A DNA stretch of 64,000 bases from Fredinandcohnia humi. GTDB lineage: Bacteria > Bacillota > Bacilli > Bacillales > Bacillaceae_L. Location: assembly GCF_001439915.1 (NCBI RefSeq), contig NZ_LMBW01000001.1, positions 403,429 to 467,428 on the forward strand, written 5' to 3'. The notes under the pieces were generated by a model. The model worked only from the letters and a program-made list of their open reading frames with translations, searched no databases and was not told where the DNA came from. A program made the translations under genes and the position numbers. This document shows positions 35,303 through 43,390 of the stretch, piece by piece. Each line of letters opens with the position of its first letter. Positions within the stretch are counted from its first letter, which is position 1.

Positions 35303-35629
35303 GTGAGTAGTAAATTTGAAAAAGAAATCGAACGCTTTGTCACCGACTATTACAAAGACCATGATGAAGCAAAAGGAAAACTAGATAAATGGGCTGCAGA
35401 AAATGAAAAGGGATTAAAACAGTTGGATACACAGGCCGGGAAATTTGAAAAAGAGCTTGAAACACAAATGGGAAAAATTGATAAAAAGGCCATAGAAAAC
35501 GAAAAGAATATAACTCAGTTGGATACACAGGCTCAAGGATTCGAAAAACAACTTGAACCCAAAATGGAAAAGTTAGACCAATGGTTTTTAAAGAAACAAT
35601 CGGAGTTTGAAAAGCTGATGGAGGATTAG
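35303..35629 (+). CDS. Charged coiled-coil repeat protein, sporulation-locus gene
   Basis: 108 residues. GTG start at 35303 fits the site GGAGGTG; an upstream in-frame TTG at 35288 overlaps that site. Two imperfect repeats are built round GLKQLDTQAGKFEKELETQM and NITQLDTQAQGFEKQLEPKM, each followed by (G/E)KxDxxxxENE-like linkers, giving a long amphipathic coiled coil. No membrane span. It precedes yjcZ and spoVIF. Not assigned to a family. Confidence 0.62.
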   Translation: MSSKFEKEIERFVTDYYKDHDEAKGKLDKWAAENEKGLKQLDTQAGKFEKELETQMGKIDKKAIENEKNITQLDTQAQGFEKQLEPKMEKLDQWFLKKQSEFEKLMED

Positions 35630-35671
35630 TTGTTTTTTAAAATTCCACATATGCCCTGTGCACATGTCCTC

Positions 35672-35699
35672 ACAAAATACTCCTTCAAAACATATTTTA
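35672..35699 (+). promoter_or_regulatory. Sigma-K-like promoter of yjcZ
   Basis: AC at 35672-35673, 17 bp, CATATTTTA at 35691-35699; start codon 33 bp downstream behind GGGAGGTG. Confidence 0.65.
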
Positions 35700-35731
35700 T
35701 AATGTACTCTTTTTATAGGGAGGTGTAAAAT

Positions 35732-35866
35732 ATGGGCTTCGGATACGGTGGTTGCGGCTATGGCGGCTATGGTTACGGTGGGGGCTACGGCGGTGGATCA
35801 ACATTTGTTTTGATCGTCGTGTTATTCATCCTATTAATTATTGTAGGTACTTCTTTCGCTTACTAA
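35732..35866 (+). CDS. yjcZ: YjcZ-family sporulation peptide (Gly/Tyr-rich, one TM)
   Basis: 44 residues: [20 protein letters not shown] followed by GGSTF and the conserved hydrophobic tail [17 protein letters not shown]. This Bacillus family of tiny membrane peptides is made during sporulation. In B. subtilis yjcZ sits beside yjcA and spoVIF, the same order as this backbone. The Gly/Tyr-rich half is longer than in many members. Followed by a hairpin at 35,887. Confidence 0.9.
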   Translation: MGFGYGGCGYGGYGYGGGYGGGSTFVLIVVLFILLIIVGTSFAY

Positions 35867-35886
35867 TCACAACATTTCCCCAAATG

Positions 35887-35914
35887 GAAGTACGAGTCAA
35901 TCGGCTCGTACTTT
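35887..35914 (+). terminator. Hairpin after yjcZ
   Basis: AAGTACGAG with CTCGTACTT; the T tail is short, so termination may be partial. Confidence 0.6.
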
Positions 35915-35957
35915 CGCCATTTAATAAACAGGAAATAGATTTTTCTCACAACCTCGC

Positions 35958-35985
35958 ACCACTTGTAGGCGAGGGTCATACGATA
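35958..35985 (+). promoter_or_regulatory. Sigma-K-like promoter of spoVIF
   Basis: AC at 35958-35959, 17 bp, CATACGATA at 35977-35985; start codon 26 bp further. As far as I recall, spoVIF is sigma-K controlled in B. subtilis, which supports the match. Confidence 0.75.
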
Positions 35986-36010
35986 TAACACAATGTAAGG
36001 AGGCTTCGAA

Positions 36011-36265
36011 ATGGATAATAATTTTTTTAAGAATATCGAAAAGAAAACAGGCGTAAATATGCAGGAGGTATTGCAACTAGCAAACTCTTTGCAAAACGCA
36101 AATTTTAAGGATGAAAATACAGTTCGCAATGTGATTAAAAAGGTTTCCAAGATTGCAGGTAAGCCAGTAAACAAACAAATGGAAGACAAAATCGTTAATA
36201 GCATCGTAAATGGAAAAGAAAAAATGGACTTTAACACCATTTCAAAAATGATTAACAAAAAGTAA
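36011..36265 (+). CDS. spoVIF: Stage VI sporulation protein F
   Basis: 84 residues, close to the usual SpoVIF length. NFFKNIEKKTGVNMQEVLQL at the N terminus and MINKK at the end are family-typical. SpoVIF is a mother-cell factor needed for proper coat assembly and GerE-dependent gene expression in B. subtilis. Strong AAGGAGG site, sigma-K-like promoter and terminator. Position after yjcZ is the conserved one. Confidence 0.92.
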   Translation: MDNNFFKNIEKKTGVNMQEVLQLANSLQNANFKDENTVRNVIKKVSKIAGKPVNKQMEDKIVNSIVNGKEKMDFNTISKMINKK

Positions 36266-36271
36266 GGATGC

Positions 36272-36300
36272 GGGTCTGACGAAAATGTCGGGCCCTTTTC
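36272..36300 (+). terminator. Terminator of spoVIF
   Basis: GGGTCTGAC with GTCGGGCCC (two G-U pairs), then TTTTC. Confidence 0.78.
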
Positions 36301-36408
36301 TAGTTTGACCCCTACAAATAAAAGGCTTGCTTCGAATTCTTTCAATAATAAAACATAATTTATGAAAAAGATACATACACAATGAAATATGGGATGGAGG
36401 GACAAAAA

Positions 36409-36651
36409 ATGGGCTATATTTTACCGATCAACAATGAACAATACAATCAATATGTACACAGGACCACGACTTTTAAAACAACCCAATTGAAGCTTCATCA
36501 AGTGAATCCTATTTCAATGAACGGTAACCAGCGTTTCCACGATCTACAAGAAGTTGAACGAAAAGCAATGAAGAAAAAACAAAGTCAATATATTGAATAC
36601 ATCCGTGCCCAATATACGGGTGAAGGTTTGCTTTTTAACGAATTCATATAA
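36409..36651 (+). CDS. 80-residue conserved Bacillus small protein near spoVIF
   Basis: Start ATG at 36409 (MGYILPINNEQYNQYVHRTT) after GGAGGG; the ATG at 36382 lacks a site. The MGYILPxxxxQYxQY opening occurs in small proteins near sporulation genes of Bacilli, though I cannot name the family. Basic middle (ERKAMKKKQSQYIEYIRAQ), no membrane span. CATAATTTA at 36354-36362 resembles a sigma-K -10 but has no AC at the right distance. Confidence 0.7.
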   Translation: MGYILPINNEQYNQYVHRTTTFKTTQLKLHQVNPISMNGNQRFHDLQEVERKAMKKKQSQYIEYIRAQYTGEGLLFNEFI

Positions 36652-36674
36652 AAAGGGAGGCTAGCATTCTTAAA

Positions 36675-36855
36675 TTACAAGCCTTCTTCCTCACCCCATT
36701 CTGCATAAGGCAAATACTTATATGTCGCTACACCTTGACTCTTCAATATTCCCCTCAAGAAATGGCCTTGTCCTTCGAATCTTCTGTGTTATGATTTCAA
36801 TCACACAAACTAAAATCTCCCCATTAGGGCTAAAACGATAAGGATAGGGCTAAAA
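36675..36855 (-). pseudogene. C-terminal remnant of an unrecognised protein, frameshifted
   Basis: On the minus strand YPYRFSPNGEILVCVIEIIT and, one frame over, RFEGQGHFLRGILKSQGVAT then YKYLPYAEWGEEEGL to a stop at 36675 read as one broken protein. No start or ribosome site. It sits exactly between the sporulation cluster and the left boundary repeat of the large glycan module, as expected of a gene cut by an insertion or deletion. Confidence 0.4.
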
Positions 36856-36943
36856 AAGATGACTTTAAATTCGAAAAATGAATTTAAGTCATCTTTTTTG
36901 ATACAGAAATTTAATTCCCTTTAAAAAAACAGTTTTTCAGCGG
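36852..36943 (+). repeat. Left copy of a terminator-like boundary repeat
   Basis: GATGACTTTAAATTC with GAATTTAAGTCATC form a stem (36,858-36,893) followed by TTTTTTG, then GATACAGAAATTTAAT and, 15 bp later, CAGTTTTTCAGCGG. The same arrangement recurs at 61,604-61,702. No intact gene ends here. See the finding on flanking repeats. Confidence 0.8.
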
Positions 36944-36990
36944 CCTCTTAGGACGTATGCTGATTTTGTTTAAAAGCTTGCAGTTCTGGT

Positions 36991-37017
36991 ACGCTTACTA
37001 AATGCTCTCATAGAATA
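36991..37017 (+). promoter_or_regulatory. Sigma-K-like promoter of the GDP-mannose gene
   Basis: AC at 36991-36992, 16 bp, CATAGAATA at 37009-37017, 52 bp before the GTG start. Confidence 0.6.
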
Positions 37018-37069
37018 TTATCTACGGTTCAAAAGAAACTTTAGGGATTATTCAAATCGAGGTGATGAA

Positions 37070-38443
37070 GTGAAACTGATATTGTTGTCTGGAGGTTCAG
37101 GAAAAAGATTATGGCCACTTTCGAATGAATCCAGGTCAAAACAGTTTTTAAAGGTATTAACATATCAGCAGAATGAGCTGGAATCCATGGTGCAGCGAAT
37201 ATGGAGACAGTTAGAGACCAATGATTTATTGGATGATGTGTTCCTTTCAATAGAGAAAAACCATGTCGATATCATACAAAGTCAATTGGGAAGCAAAGTA
37301 CCACTAATCATCGAACCGGAGAGAAGGGATACATTTCCGGCGATCGCGTTAGCAGCAGCCTATTTGCGCTCTGTAACTAAAGTAAATTTAGATGAAATAA
37401 TCACGGTAATGCCAGTTGATCCTTTTGTGGAAGATTCATTTTTTCATAAAGTCAAAGAATTAGAGGATATCATTCAGCAATCAGATGCAGATATTGCTTT
37501 AATTGGGGTACAACCTACTTATCCATCAACCAAATATGGGTACATCCTTCCTGACGAAAATGAGAAGAACCATGATCATTATTTGAATGTAAAGTTTTTT
37601 AGGGAAAAACCGACAGTAGAAGAGGCCGAGCAATTGCTTGAACAGGATGCGCTATGGAACTGTGGTGTTTTTGCATTTAGATTGGGCTATTTGATAGACC
37701 AATTAAAAGAAAGAAACCTGCCTACACAGTATGATGAGTTAATTGACCTTTATGAAAGAATACCAAAAATAAGCTTTGATTATGAAATTTTAGAAGAGGC
37801 TAAGCAAATAGCTGTAATTCCGTATAATGGTTTTTGGAAAGATTTGGGGAGTTGGAAATCCTTAACCGAGGAAATGCAAACAACAATCGTTGGTAACGGC
37901 TTAATGAGTGAGGATTGCACTAATACTCATTTAATAAATGAGTTAGATATTCCAGTGATTGTCTTGGGAACTTCAAATTTGGTAGTCACAGCATCTCCCG
38001 AAGGCATTTTAGTCTCAGATAAAGAGAAGAGCCACCAAATAAAAGAGATGGTAACAGAATCCAGACAACGGCCAATGTTTGAAGAACGCCGTTGGGGATG
38101 GTATCGTGTCTTGGAATATACAAATAGCTCTAATGGAATGGAAGTACTAACAAAAAAGCTATTCTTACATGCTGGGAAAAACCTTAGCTATCAATACCAC
38201 CATAAAAGAAGTGAAGTATGGGTGATTGTGGATGGAGAAGGAGAATTTGTTCTTAATAATGTAATTTCTTATGTGAAATCAGGTGATGTACTGAACATAC
38301 CGGTTGGAGCGAAGCACGGAATTAAAGCCATTAAAGATCTTGAAATTATTGAAGTTCAGATGGGAAGTAGACTAGAGGAATCAGATATTAAACGTTTATT
38401 TATGTCATGGGAAGAGCTAAAGCAATCAATTAGGCAGCATTGA
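37070..38443 (+). CDS. Mannose-1-phosphate guanylyltransferase (type II, with cupin domain)
   Basis: 457 residues: nucleotidyltransferase domain (LLSGGSGKRLWPLSNESRSKQF, FREKPTVEEAE, LWNCGVFAFR) followed by a C-terminal phosphomannose-isomerase-like cupin (about 350-450: GKNLSYQYHHKRSEVWVIVDGEG). The family makes GDP-mannose; the cupin half may isomerise fructose-6-P to mannose-6-P in bifunctional members. GTG start behind GAGGTG, sigma-K-like promoter upstream. First gene of the 37-61.6 kb module; GDP-mannose could serve the GT4 enzymes at 39.8 and 43.4 kb. Confidence 0.88.
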   Translation: MKLILLSGGSGKRLWPLSNESRSKQFLKVLTYQQNELESMVQRIWRQLETNDLLDDVFLSIEKNHVDIIQSQLGSKVPLIIEPERRDTFPAIALAAAYLRSVTKVNLDEIITVMPVDPFVEDSFFHKVKELEDIIQQSDADIALIGVQPTYPSTKYGYILPDENEKNHDHYLNVKFFREKPTVEEAEQLLEQDALWNCGVFAFRLGYLIDQLKERNLPTQYDELIDLYERIPKISFDYEILEEAKQIAVIPYNGFWKDLGSWKSLTEEMQTTIVGNGLMSEDCTNTHLINELDIPVIVLGTSNLVVTASPEGILVSDKEKSHQIKEMVTESRQRPMFEERRWGWYRVLEYTNSSNGMEVLTKKLFLHAGKNLSYQYHHKRSEVWVIVDGEGEFVLNNVISYVKSGDVLNIPVGAKHGIKAIKDLEIIEVQMGSRLEESDIKRLFMSWEELKQSIRQH

Positions 38444-38524
38444 ACTCCCCATCCTTACACAATATAGCTTTGAAGAGATAAAAATTGTATAAAAGAACAA
38501 CTTCAAGAAGAGGAGTATAGTCAT

Positions 38525-39481
38525 TTGGAGAGGAAAATTATTAACCAAAGTGTTATGCAATCGTTAGAACCAATAGACATTGAACTTGTTGGGTCAGATG
38601 ATTTTTTAGAGGATAAGGATGAAACCATTTTAACTTATAATAAGGATTTATTAGTCAGTGGTGGGTGGAAAGGTAATGGCGGATTGTATGTTGTCAATCC
38701 CGCAAAAGACGATATTCAAAAAATGTATGATGGTTATTATGCCGGATTAACCAAATATAATGACGGATTTATGGCGTTAAAGCAACCGAATAATCTGTAT
38801 ATTTTTGATAAGAAATTAAAGGTTCAAGAAGTATTGGAAGTTGAAGATAAATCTATTAAAGGTTTGCATGATATCAAGCTATCGGGAGATGGGTTCCTTT
38901 ATATTATTTCCACACATAACAATAAAATTATTGTACTTGATGAAAAAACATTAAAGAAACAAAGAGAAATCATTTTATCAAAACCAGGAATAGATTTGCA
39001 CCATATCAATGATTTGTTCATAACAGAAAATAGTCTCTTATTATCTATGTTTTCCGTGAAAGGAGGATGGAAAGGTAAACCAATTGAACAATGGGACGGC
39101 GGAATTGTTGAGTTTGACCGTCAAACATTTAATCCAAAAGGAATCATCATTGATCATTTAAAAGCTCCTCACAGTATTACAATGAAAAATAATAGTCTTT
39201 ATTATTGTGATTCTTTAAATCTAAATGTTTCTAAATTTGATTTGACAACAAAACAGAAGGAAATCGTCACCCGCTTTAATGGTTTCACACGAGGATTATA
39301 TTTCGATAATCATATTTTGGTTGTTGGCCAAAGTGAAATGAGACACCTACAGCGGTTGAATAATAGATTTCCTAATGTTTCATTAGATGGGGGCTTTCAT
39401 CTGTATGATTGCAAAAGTCATAATAGACGATTTATTAAATTACCGGTATCTAACCCGTATTCCATCGTGCCGTATTATTAA
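38525..39481 (+). CDS. Beta-propeller-like protein (DUF4915/TIGR03032-like)
   Basis: 318 residues, TTG start behind AAGAGGAG. Repeated strands with LLVSGGWKGNGGLYVVNP, GLTKYNDGFMAL, GLHDIKLSGDGFLYIISTHN and HHINDLFI fit a six-bladed propeller. Pattern recalls the DUF4915 family seen with glycan and sulfotransferase genes, but I rate the family name as tentative. No signal peptide. Follows the GDP-mannose gene after 81 bp. Role unknown; glycan binding or lyase activity is possible. Confidence 0.6.
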   Translation: MERKIINQSVMQSLEPIDIELVGSDDFLEDKDETILTYNKDLLVSGGWKGNGGLYVVNPAKDDIQKMYDGYYAGLTKYNDGFMALKQPNNLYIFDKKLKVQEVLEVEDKSIKGLHDIKLSGDGFLYIISTHNNKIIVLDEKTLKKQREIILSKPGIDLHHINDLFITENSLLLSMFSVKGGWKGKPIEQWDGGIVEFDRQTFNPKGIIIDHLKAPHSITMKNNSLYYCDSLNLNVSKFDLTTKQKEIVTRFNGFTRGLYFDNHILVVGQSEMRHLQRLNNRFPNVSLDGGFHLYDCKSHNRRFIKLPVSNPYSIVPYY

Positions 39482-39510
39482 GTTATAAGGACCATTTGGA
39501 GGAAAAATAG

Positions 39511-39672
39511 ATGGGTCGGGTCCGATGGTTAATACTTATACTTGGCTACTATCGGTCGCTCTATGAAAGACTAATCTCTGGCTTCATCCCCACTTGCCCC
39601 CGTATTGGACAAAAGCAACATTCATTCGGAAAACAGCCTTTTATAAAGAAAAGCTCTCTTCTGCTTGATTGA
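39511..39672 (+). CDS. Doubtful 53-residue ORF
   Basis: ATG behind GGAGG at eight bases. Begins MGRVRWLILILGYYRSLYER and ends in SSLLLD inside the terminator stem at 39,648. The good ribosome site argues for translation, the overlap with a terminator and lack of family argue against it. The remaining bases up to 39,838 hold only the terminator. Confidence 0.28.
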   Translation: MGRVRWLILILGYYRSLYERLISGFIPTCPRIGQKQHSFGKQPFIKKSSLLLD

Positions 39673-39683
39673 GAGCTTTTTGA
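39648..39683. terminator. Terminator between converging transcripts
   Basis: AAAAGCTCTC with GAGAGCTTTT, then TGAC. Confidence 0.8.
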
Positions 39684-39838
39684 CTTCCTTATTCTTATCA
39701 GCTTCATATCTTCCTCCCCTTGAAAAGAAAAGTTTCGACAATACGAATTTTTGAAAGAGAGGGAAAAAAATTAACAACTTAGTACTCAATGAATTGAACC
39801 CAGCCCTGATGTGGCAGTATAAAAGACATGAGAAAAAA

Positions 39839-40966
39839 CTAATCTTTTAACTTATAAAGGCTTTCATATACATCAAGAGTTTCTTGTGCGCATTTATTCC
39901 ATGAGAATTTTTTAGCTTGTTTTATACCGTCATTACTCATTTGGATTAATTGATCAGGTTTACTTAATGTTTTTTCAATTGATGCGGCCAAGCTATAATG
40001 ATCATGTGGGTTAATGAGCACGGCTGCCTCACCGGTTACCTCCGGAATGGAGGTAACGTTAGAAGCAATAACAGGTGTTCCACAAGCCATCGCTTCGAGT
40101 GGAGGCAAACCAAAACCTTCATACAGTGAAGGGTATACAAAAAGCTCAGCTGCATTATAAAGATAGGGAAGATGAGACACTGGAACAAAACCAGTAAAGA
40201 TAACTCTATCCTCCATTTTGAGGGTTTCTATTTGCTTTCGTAAATCTTTATAGCTTCGGTCCTGTTTTCCAACAATGACAAGTTTATAGTCTTCAGGGAT
40301 ATCTTTAAGAATATTCGAAAACGCTAAAATAAGCCCCATTACATTTTTGCGATGTGAAAGACCTCCGACGTATAATAGATATCGAGAGGTAATGCCATAT
40401 TGTTGTTTGATAAATTTTTTTGCTTTATTTTTTTCAATCCGTCGATAAATGTCTTCTGCTGCTTCATAAATGATGGTAATTTTTTCATCTGGTACGTTGA
40501 AATACAGCTGAATGTCACGCTTGGAGAACTCCGAAACGGTAAGGATCATGTCGCATTGTTCCATGATCCGGGGCATTTCTTTTTTAAAAATGTTAAGATA
40601 TTCTACACCTGAGGCTTCGGGATAGCTGTATGGAATCAGGTCATGAACTGTTGCTACTTTCTGGTAGCCTTTAGTTTTAGGTAGTCCGATACCATTTTGG
40701 GGTACATGATATATGTCAAACTTTTCGTGTGCAACTCTTGCAGGAATTTGAACTTCTTCCCAAAACTCCTCTTTATTTATTGCGTTATTTTTAAAAACCT
40801 CATCTATAGAAGGATAAAAGTCTTCAAATTCATCTCCAGGGCAAAAAAAACAATACTCATTTCTTTTATCAAGCATATATAGAGATTTGGCTAGTTGGTA
40901 CGAATATGTGCCAATGCCTGTTCCTTGATACCAAATAGCGCCCCTTGCATCAAAACCTATTTTCAA
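39839..40966 (-). CDS. Family 4 glycosyltransferase, mannosyltransferase-like
   Basis: 375 residues, [24 protein letters not shown] start is typical of MtfB/WbpZ-type GT4 enzymes; [13 protein letters not shown] and the E-x7-E block [16 protein letters not shown] complete the donor site. Paralogous to the gene at 43,391. Third gene of a minus-strand operon behind two CotS-like kinases, driven by a sigma-K-like promoter at 43.2 kb. GDP-mannose from the 37-kb gene is a plausible donor. Confidence 0.87.
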   Translation of the reverse strand: MKIGFDARGAIWYQGTGIGTYSYQLAKSLYMLDKRNEYCFFCPGDEFEDFYPSIDEVFKNNAINKEEFWEEVQIPARVAHEKFDIYHVPQNGIGLPKTKGYQKVATVHDLIPYSYPEASGVEYLNIFKKEMPRIMEQCDMILTVSEFSKRDIQLYFNVPDEKITIIYEAAEDIYRRIEKNKAKKFIKQQYGITSRYLLYVGGLSHRKNVMGLILAFSNILKDIPEDYKLVIVGKQDRSYKDLRKQIETLKMEDRVIFTGFVPVSHLPYLYNAAELFVYPSLYEGFGLPPLEAMACGTPVIASNVTSIPEVTGEAAVLINPHDHYSLAASIEKTLSKPDQLIQMSNDGIKQAKKFSWNKCAQETLDVYESLYKLKD

Positions 40967-41003
40967 AGTGGCACCTCCTTTATTAAAAAGTAAAATACTT
41001 AGC

Positions 41004-42056
41004 TCACAAGTGTTTTAAGATGTGCCTAGCACTATTTTCAAATTGTTGTAAGAACCGTTCACGAATCTCTTGTTGTTTTTCCCAACCAACCAGCCGATTC
41101 TCCAGTCTTTCAATATTTGAATATTTTTCAACGAAATAAAAATAGCCTGATTCGTAAAAGTACTGAGGAAAACGAAGCATTGCATGGATTAGTCTTTCTT
41201 CTCCTTCATACGGTTGGGCTGCATTGTAATAATTTTTTAAAATGAAAAGCGCCTTTTCCAAATCCCACTCCCAATCCTTACCTCTCATATTTCGTAATAT
41301 AAGTGAGGCAAGATCATGGGTCCTAATATCACTAATGGCATAGTCAAAATCAACTAGGGCAATTTGATTTGCATCTGTTTTCAAGATATTGTGGTATTCA
41401 AGGTCGTGGTGACAGAATCCTTGTAAATCTTGCTCTATTAAGCTAATTTCTTGATAACTTGAATTAGAAAGAAGGTCTACAGCGTATAAAGCTTCTTCAA
41501 TCCAACGGTCCGCTTGTTTAGCATACATTTGTTCAAACTTCGTTTCCCCTTTTTGAGCTATCTCCGTCCACTCAAGCATTTCCTTCATCCGTTCTTTAAA
41601 ATGCACAACCCATTTGCCAAATTGTAACTTCCCGGGGCAGTTTGGGGGTGAAAATCCATGAGTTTTTTTGTGAAAACCGGCAAGACTTTGAGTAGCAAGT
41701 CGTAAACTGTTTTTATCATTGAATCGAATTTCCCTCCCATTGAGAAATTCCATCAAAAAATATATCATTCCATTTTTTTCAATAAACATTTCTCCATTAC
41801 TAGCGGGTATAATTTCAGGTACAGGAAACCCTTTCTGCTTTATATGCCTCAATGCAGCCAATGTATAATAAAGTTCATTCTTGGATAATTTGAATTTCTT
41901 AAGAACATAATCTCCTGTTTTCGTTTTAAGATGAAGAACTTCTCTCATCGGAAGCACATCCATTATCTTTAAATCATATTCCAATAAAGCATCATTTGTA
42001 AATCCATGGTTCTCAAGCTTTTGTTTAATAGTTTTCTTTTCCATTAACTCTGTCAC
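41004..42056 (-). CDS. CotS-family kinase-like protein
   Basis: 350 residues. DYVLKKFKL holds the nucleotide Lys, FCHHDLEYHNIL the catalytic Asp and Asn, and IALVDFDYAISDIRTHDLASL the metal Asp. APH-like fold as in CotS/CotI/YutH. Six bases after the preceding kinase gene and 37 before the glycosyltransferase. All catalytic positions appear retained. Whether it phosphorylates a sugar, peptide or nothing is unknown. Confidence 0.83.
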   Translation of the reverse strand: MTELMEKKTIKQKLENHGFTNDALLEYDLKIMDVLPMREVLHLKTKTGDYVLKKFKLSKNELYYTLAALRHIKQKGFPVPEIIPASNGEMFIEKNGMIYFLMEFLNGREIRFNDKNSLRLATQSLAGFHKKTHGFSPPNCPGKLQFGKWVVHFKERMKEMLEWTEIAQKGETKFEQMYAKQADRWIEEALYAVDLLSNSSYQEISLIEQDLQGFCHHDLEYHNILKTDANQIALVDFDYAISDIRTHDLASLILRNMRGKDWEWDLEKALFILKNYYNAAQPYEGEERLIHAMLRFPQYFYESGYFYFVEKYSNIERLENRLVGWEKQQEIRERFLQQFENSARHILKHL

Positions 42057-42062
42057 TCCCGG

Positions 42063-43094
42063 TTAAAGCTTTGTTGGGAAAGATTCAAGGTATTTTTTTC
42101 GTTTATCAAGTGCTTTAGCTTCTTCGACCATAAAATCTATGGCTTTTTCCGATGTGTAGCGTTTTGTGATATATCCCCGTTTAAATGTTCTCAAGTAGCG
42201 TTTCGATTGGTGCATTACTGCTTTTAAAATTTTCAGTTCTGCTTCGCTAAGAGGATTCACTTCATGATAGGCTCGTAACAGGCTAAGGTTGAGAACCGAA
42301 TCCCAATCCGAACGACGCATCACATTTTGCAAAAAACGGGCCAAATCATGTATCCGTAAATTTTGTGAGCAATAATCAAAGTCAATTACATTTATTTTCC
42401 TGTCTTTTGAACAAATAAGATTGTGGTAGGCAATGTCACCGTGTACGAATCCCTTTTGAGCAATTGCTTGGTTAAGAACCTCAGGATAAGTGGAAGTATG
42501 AAAAAGTTCCTTTCCCTCCTCTGCCATTTCTATGAACCCTTCGGCTGTTTCAAGAAAAACAGAACCCAAGGGTGATTCAGGCTGCAGCTTCACTTCATTA
42601 AATTGATTTTTAAATTTTCTTACGTAAGACTCATATTTCATATCCCACTGATCCCATTTTGTCTTTATCATTGCGTTATGTGAGGGGGTAAACCCTTGTG
42701 AGTACTGGTGTAAGTTTGCTTGTAATCTCATAATCTCCTTTAACTGTTTATAATTCTTTACATCACTTTCCTTTCCATTGATCCAAGTATTAAGAAAATA
42801 AAAATTTTCATCGGGTGATTGAACAAAGGGCAGTCCACTGTTTGTAACAAGCCAACGCGGCTGATATTGAAATCCATTTTTCCATAAATGTTCTTGGGCT
42901 TCATAGATAAAATGTAGATTTTGTGGTTGATAATCAACTTTTTTGAGGGCAAAGGTACCTTTATTTGTTTCAATTTTAGCAATAGACCTGACTTGCTTTG
43001 CTTTTTTTACCTTTAACCCCCAATTTTCCTCGATATTTGCAGTTGAAATATAATCATCCAGCTTTGTGTTGATATCATTTTTTCTTTTTTTCAT
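42063..43094 (-). CDS. CotS-family kinase-like protein (first of the operon)
   Basis: 343 residues. TFALKKVDYQ, FVHGDIAYHNLIC and INVIDFDYCSQNLRIHDLARF give the APH/CotS catalytic set. Around one third identical by eye to the next gene, so the pair is an older duplication. The ATG at 43094 follows AAGGAGGG. A good sigma-K-like promoter lies about 100 bp upstream. Spore coat role inferred from family and promoter. Confidence 0.83.
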   Translation of the reverse strand: MKKRKNDINTKLDDYISTANIEENWGLKVKKAKQVRSIAKIETNKGTFALKKVDYQPQNLHFIYEAQEHLWKNGFQYQPRWLVTNSGLPFVQSPDENFYFLNTWINGKESDVKNYKQLKEIMRLQANLHQYSQGFTPSHNAMIKTKWDQWDMKYESYVRKFKNQFNEVKLQPESPLGSVFLETAEGFIEMAEEGKELFHTSTYPEVLNQAIAQKGFVHGDIAYHNLICSKDRKINVIDFDYCSQNLRIHDLARFLQNVMRRSDWDSVLNLSLLRAYHEVNPLSEAELKILKAVMHQSKRYLRTFKRGYITKRYTSEKAIDFMVEEAKALDKRKKYLESFPTKL

Positions 43095-43194
43095 TAATAT
43101 TTTTTCCCTCCTTGTGGTTAATATCGAACTTACAAAAAAGTTTCCTTACCACATGCTGCTTTTTCAAAAACCTTTTATCTCGTCAAAGTTAGGA

Positions 43195-43222
43195 TATTAT
43201 ATGCGATGAAAATACATTAAGT
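43195..43222 (-). promoter_or_regulatory. Sigma-K-like promoter of the kinase/kinase/GT4 operon
   Basis: Minus strand: AC (plus 43221-43222), 17 bp, CATATAATA (plus 43195-43203). Confidence 0.65.
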
Positions 43223-43390
43223 TTACTTGTATATAAAAATCACGGGATATGGTAGACCAACGACTATTTTTCGTCCAAATTAACATTTATTATTTCATTT
43301 TCCGGAAACCACCATATACTGTTTATATATTTAAATCCTGATCAATGATATGAACGTCCTTGTAGTGTAGAAAGGAGTTTGAATACAAGT

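Noticed and set aside
35863-36405. 180-codon open frame on the minus strand opposite spoVIF
   Set aside because: Overlaps spoVIF, its promoter and two terminators; Phe/Leu-rich composition typical of antisense of a Lys-rich gene.
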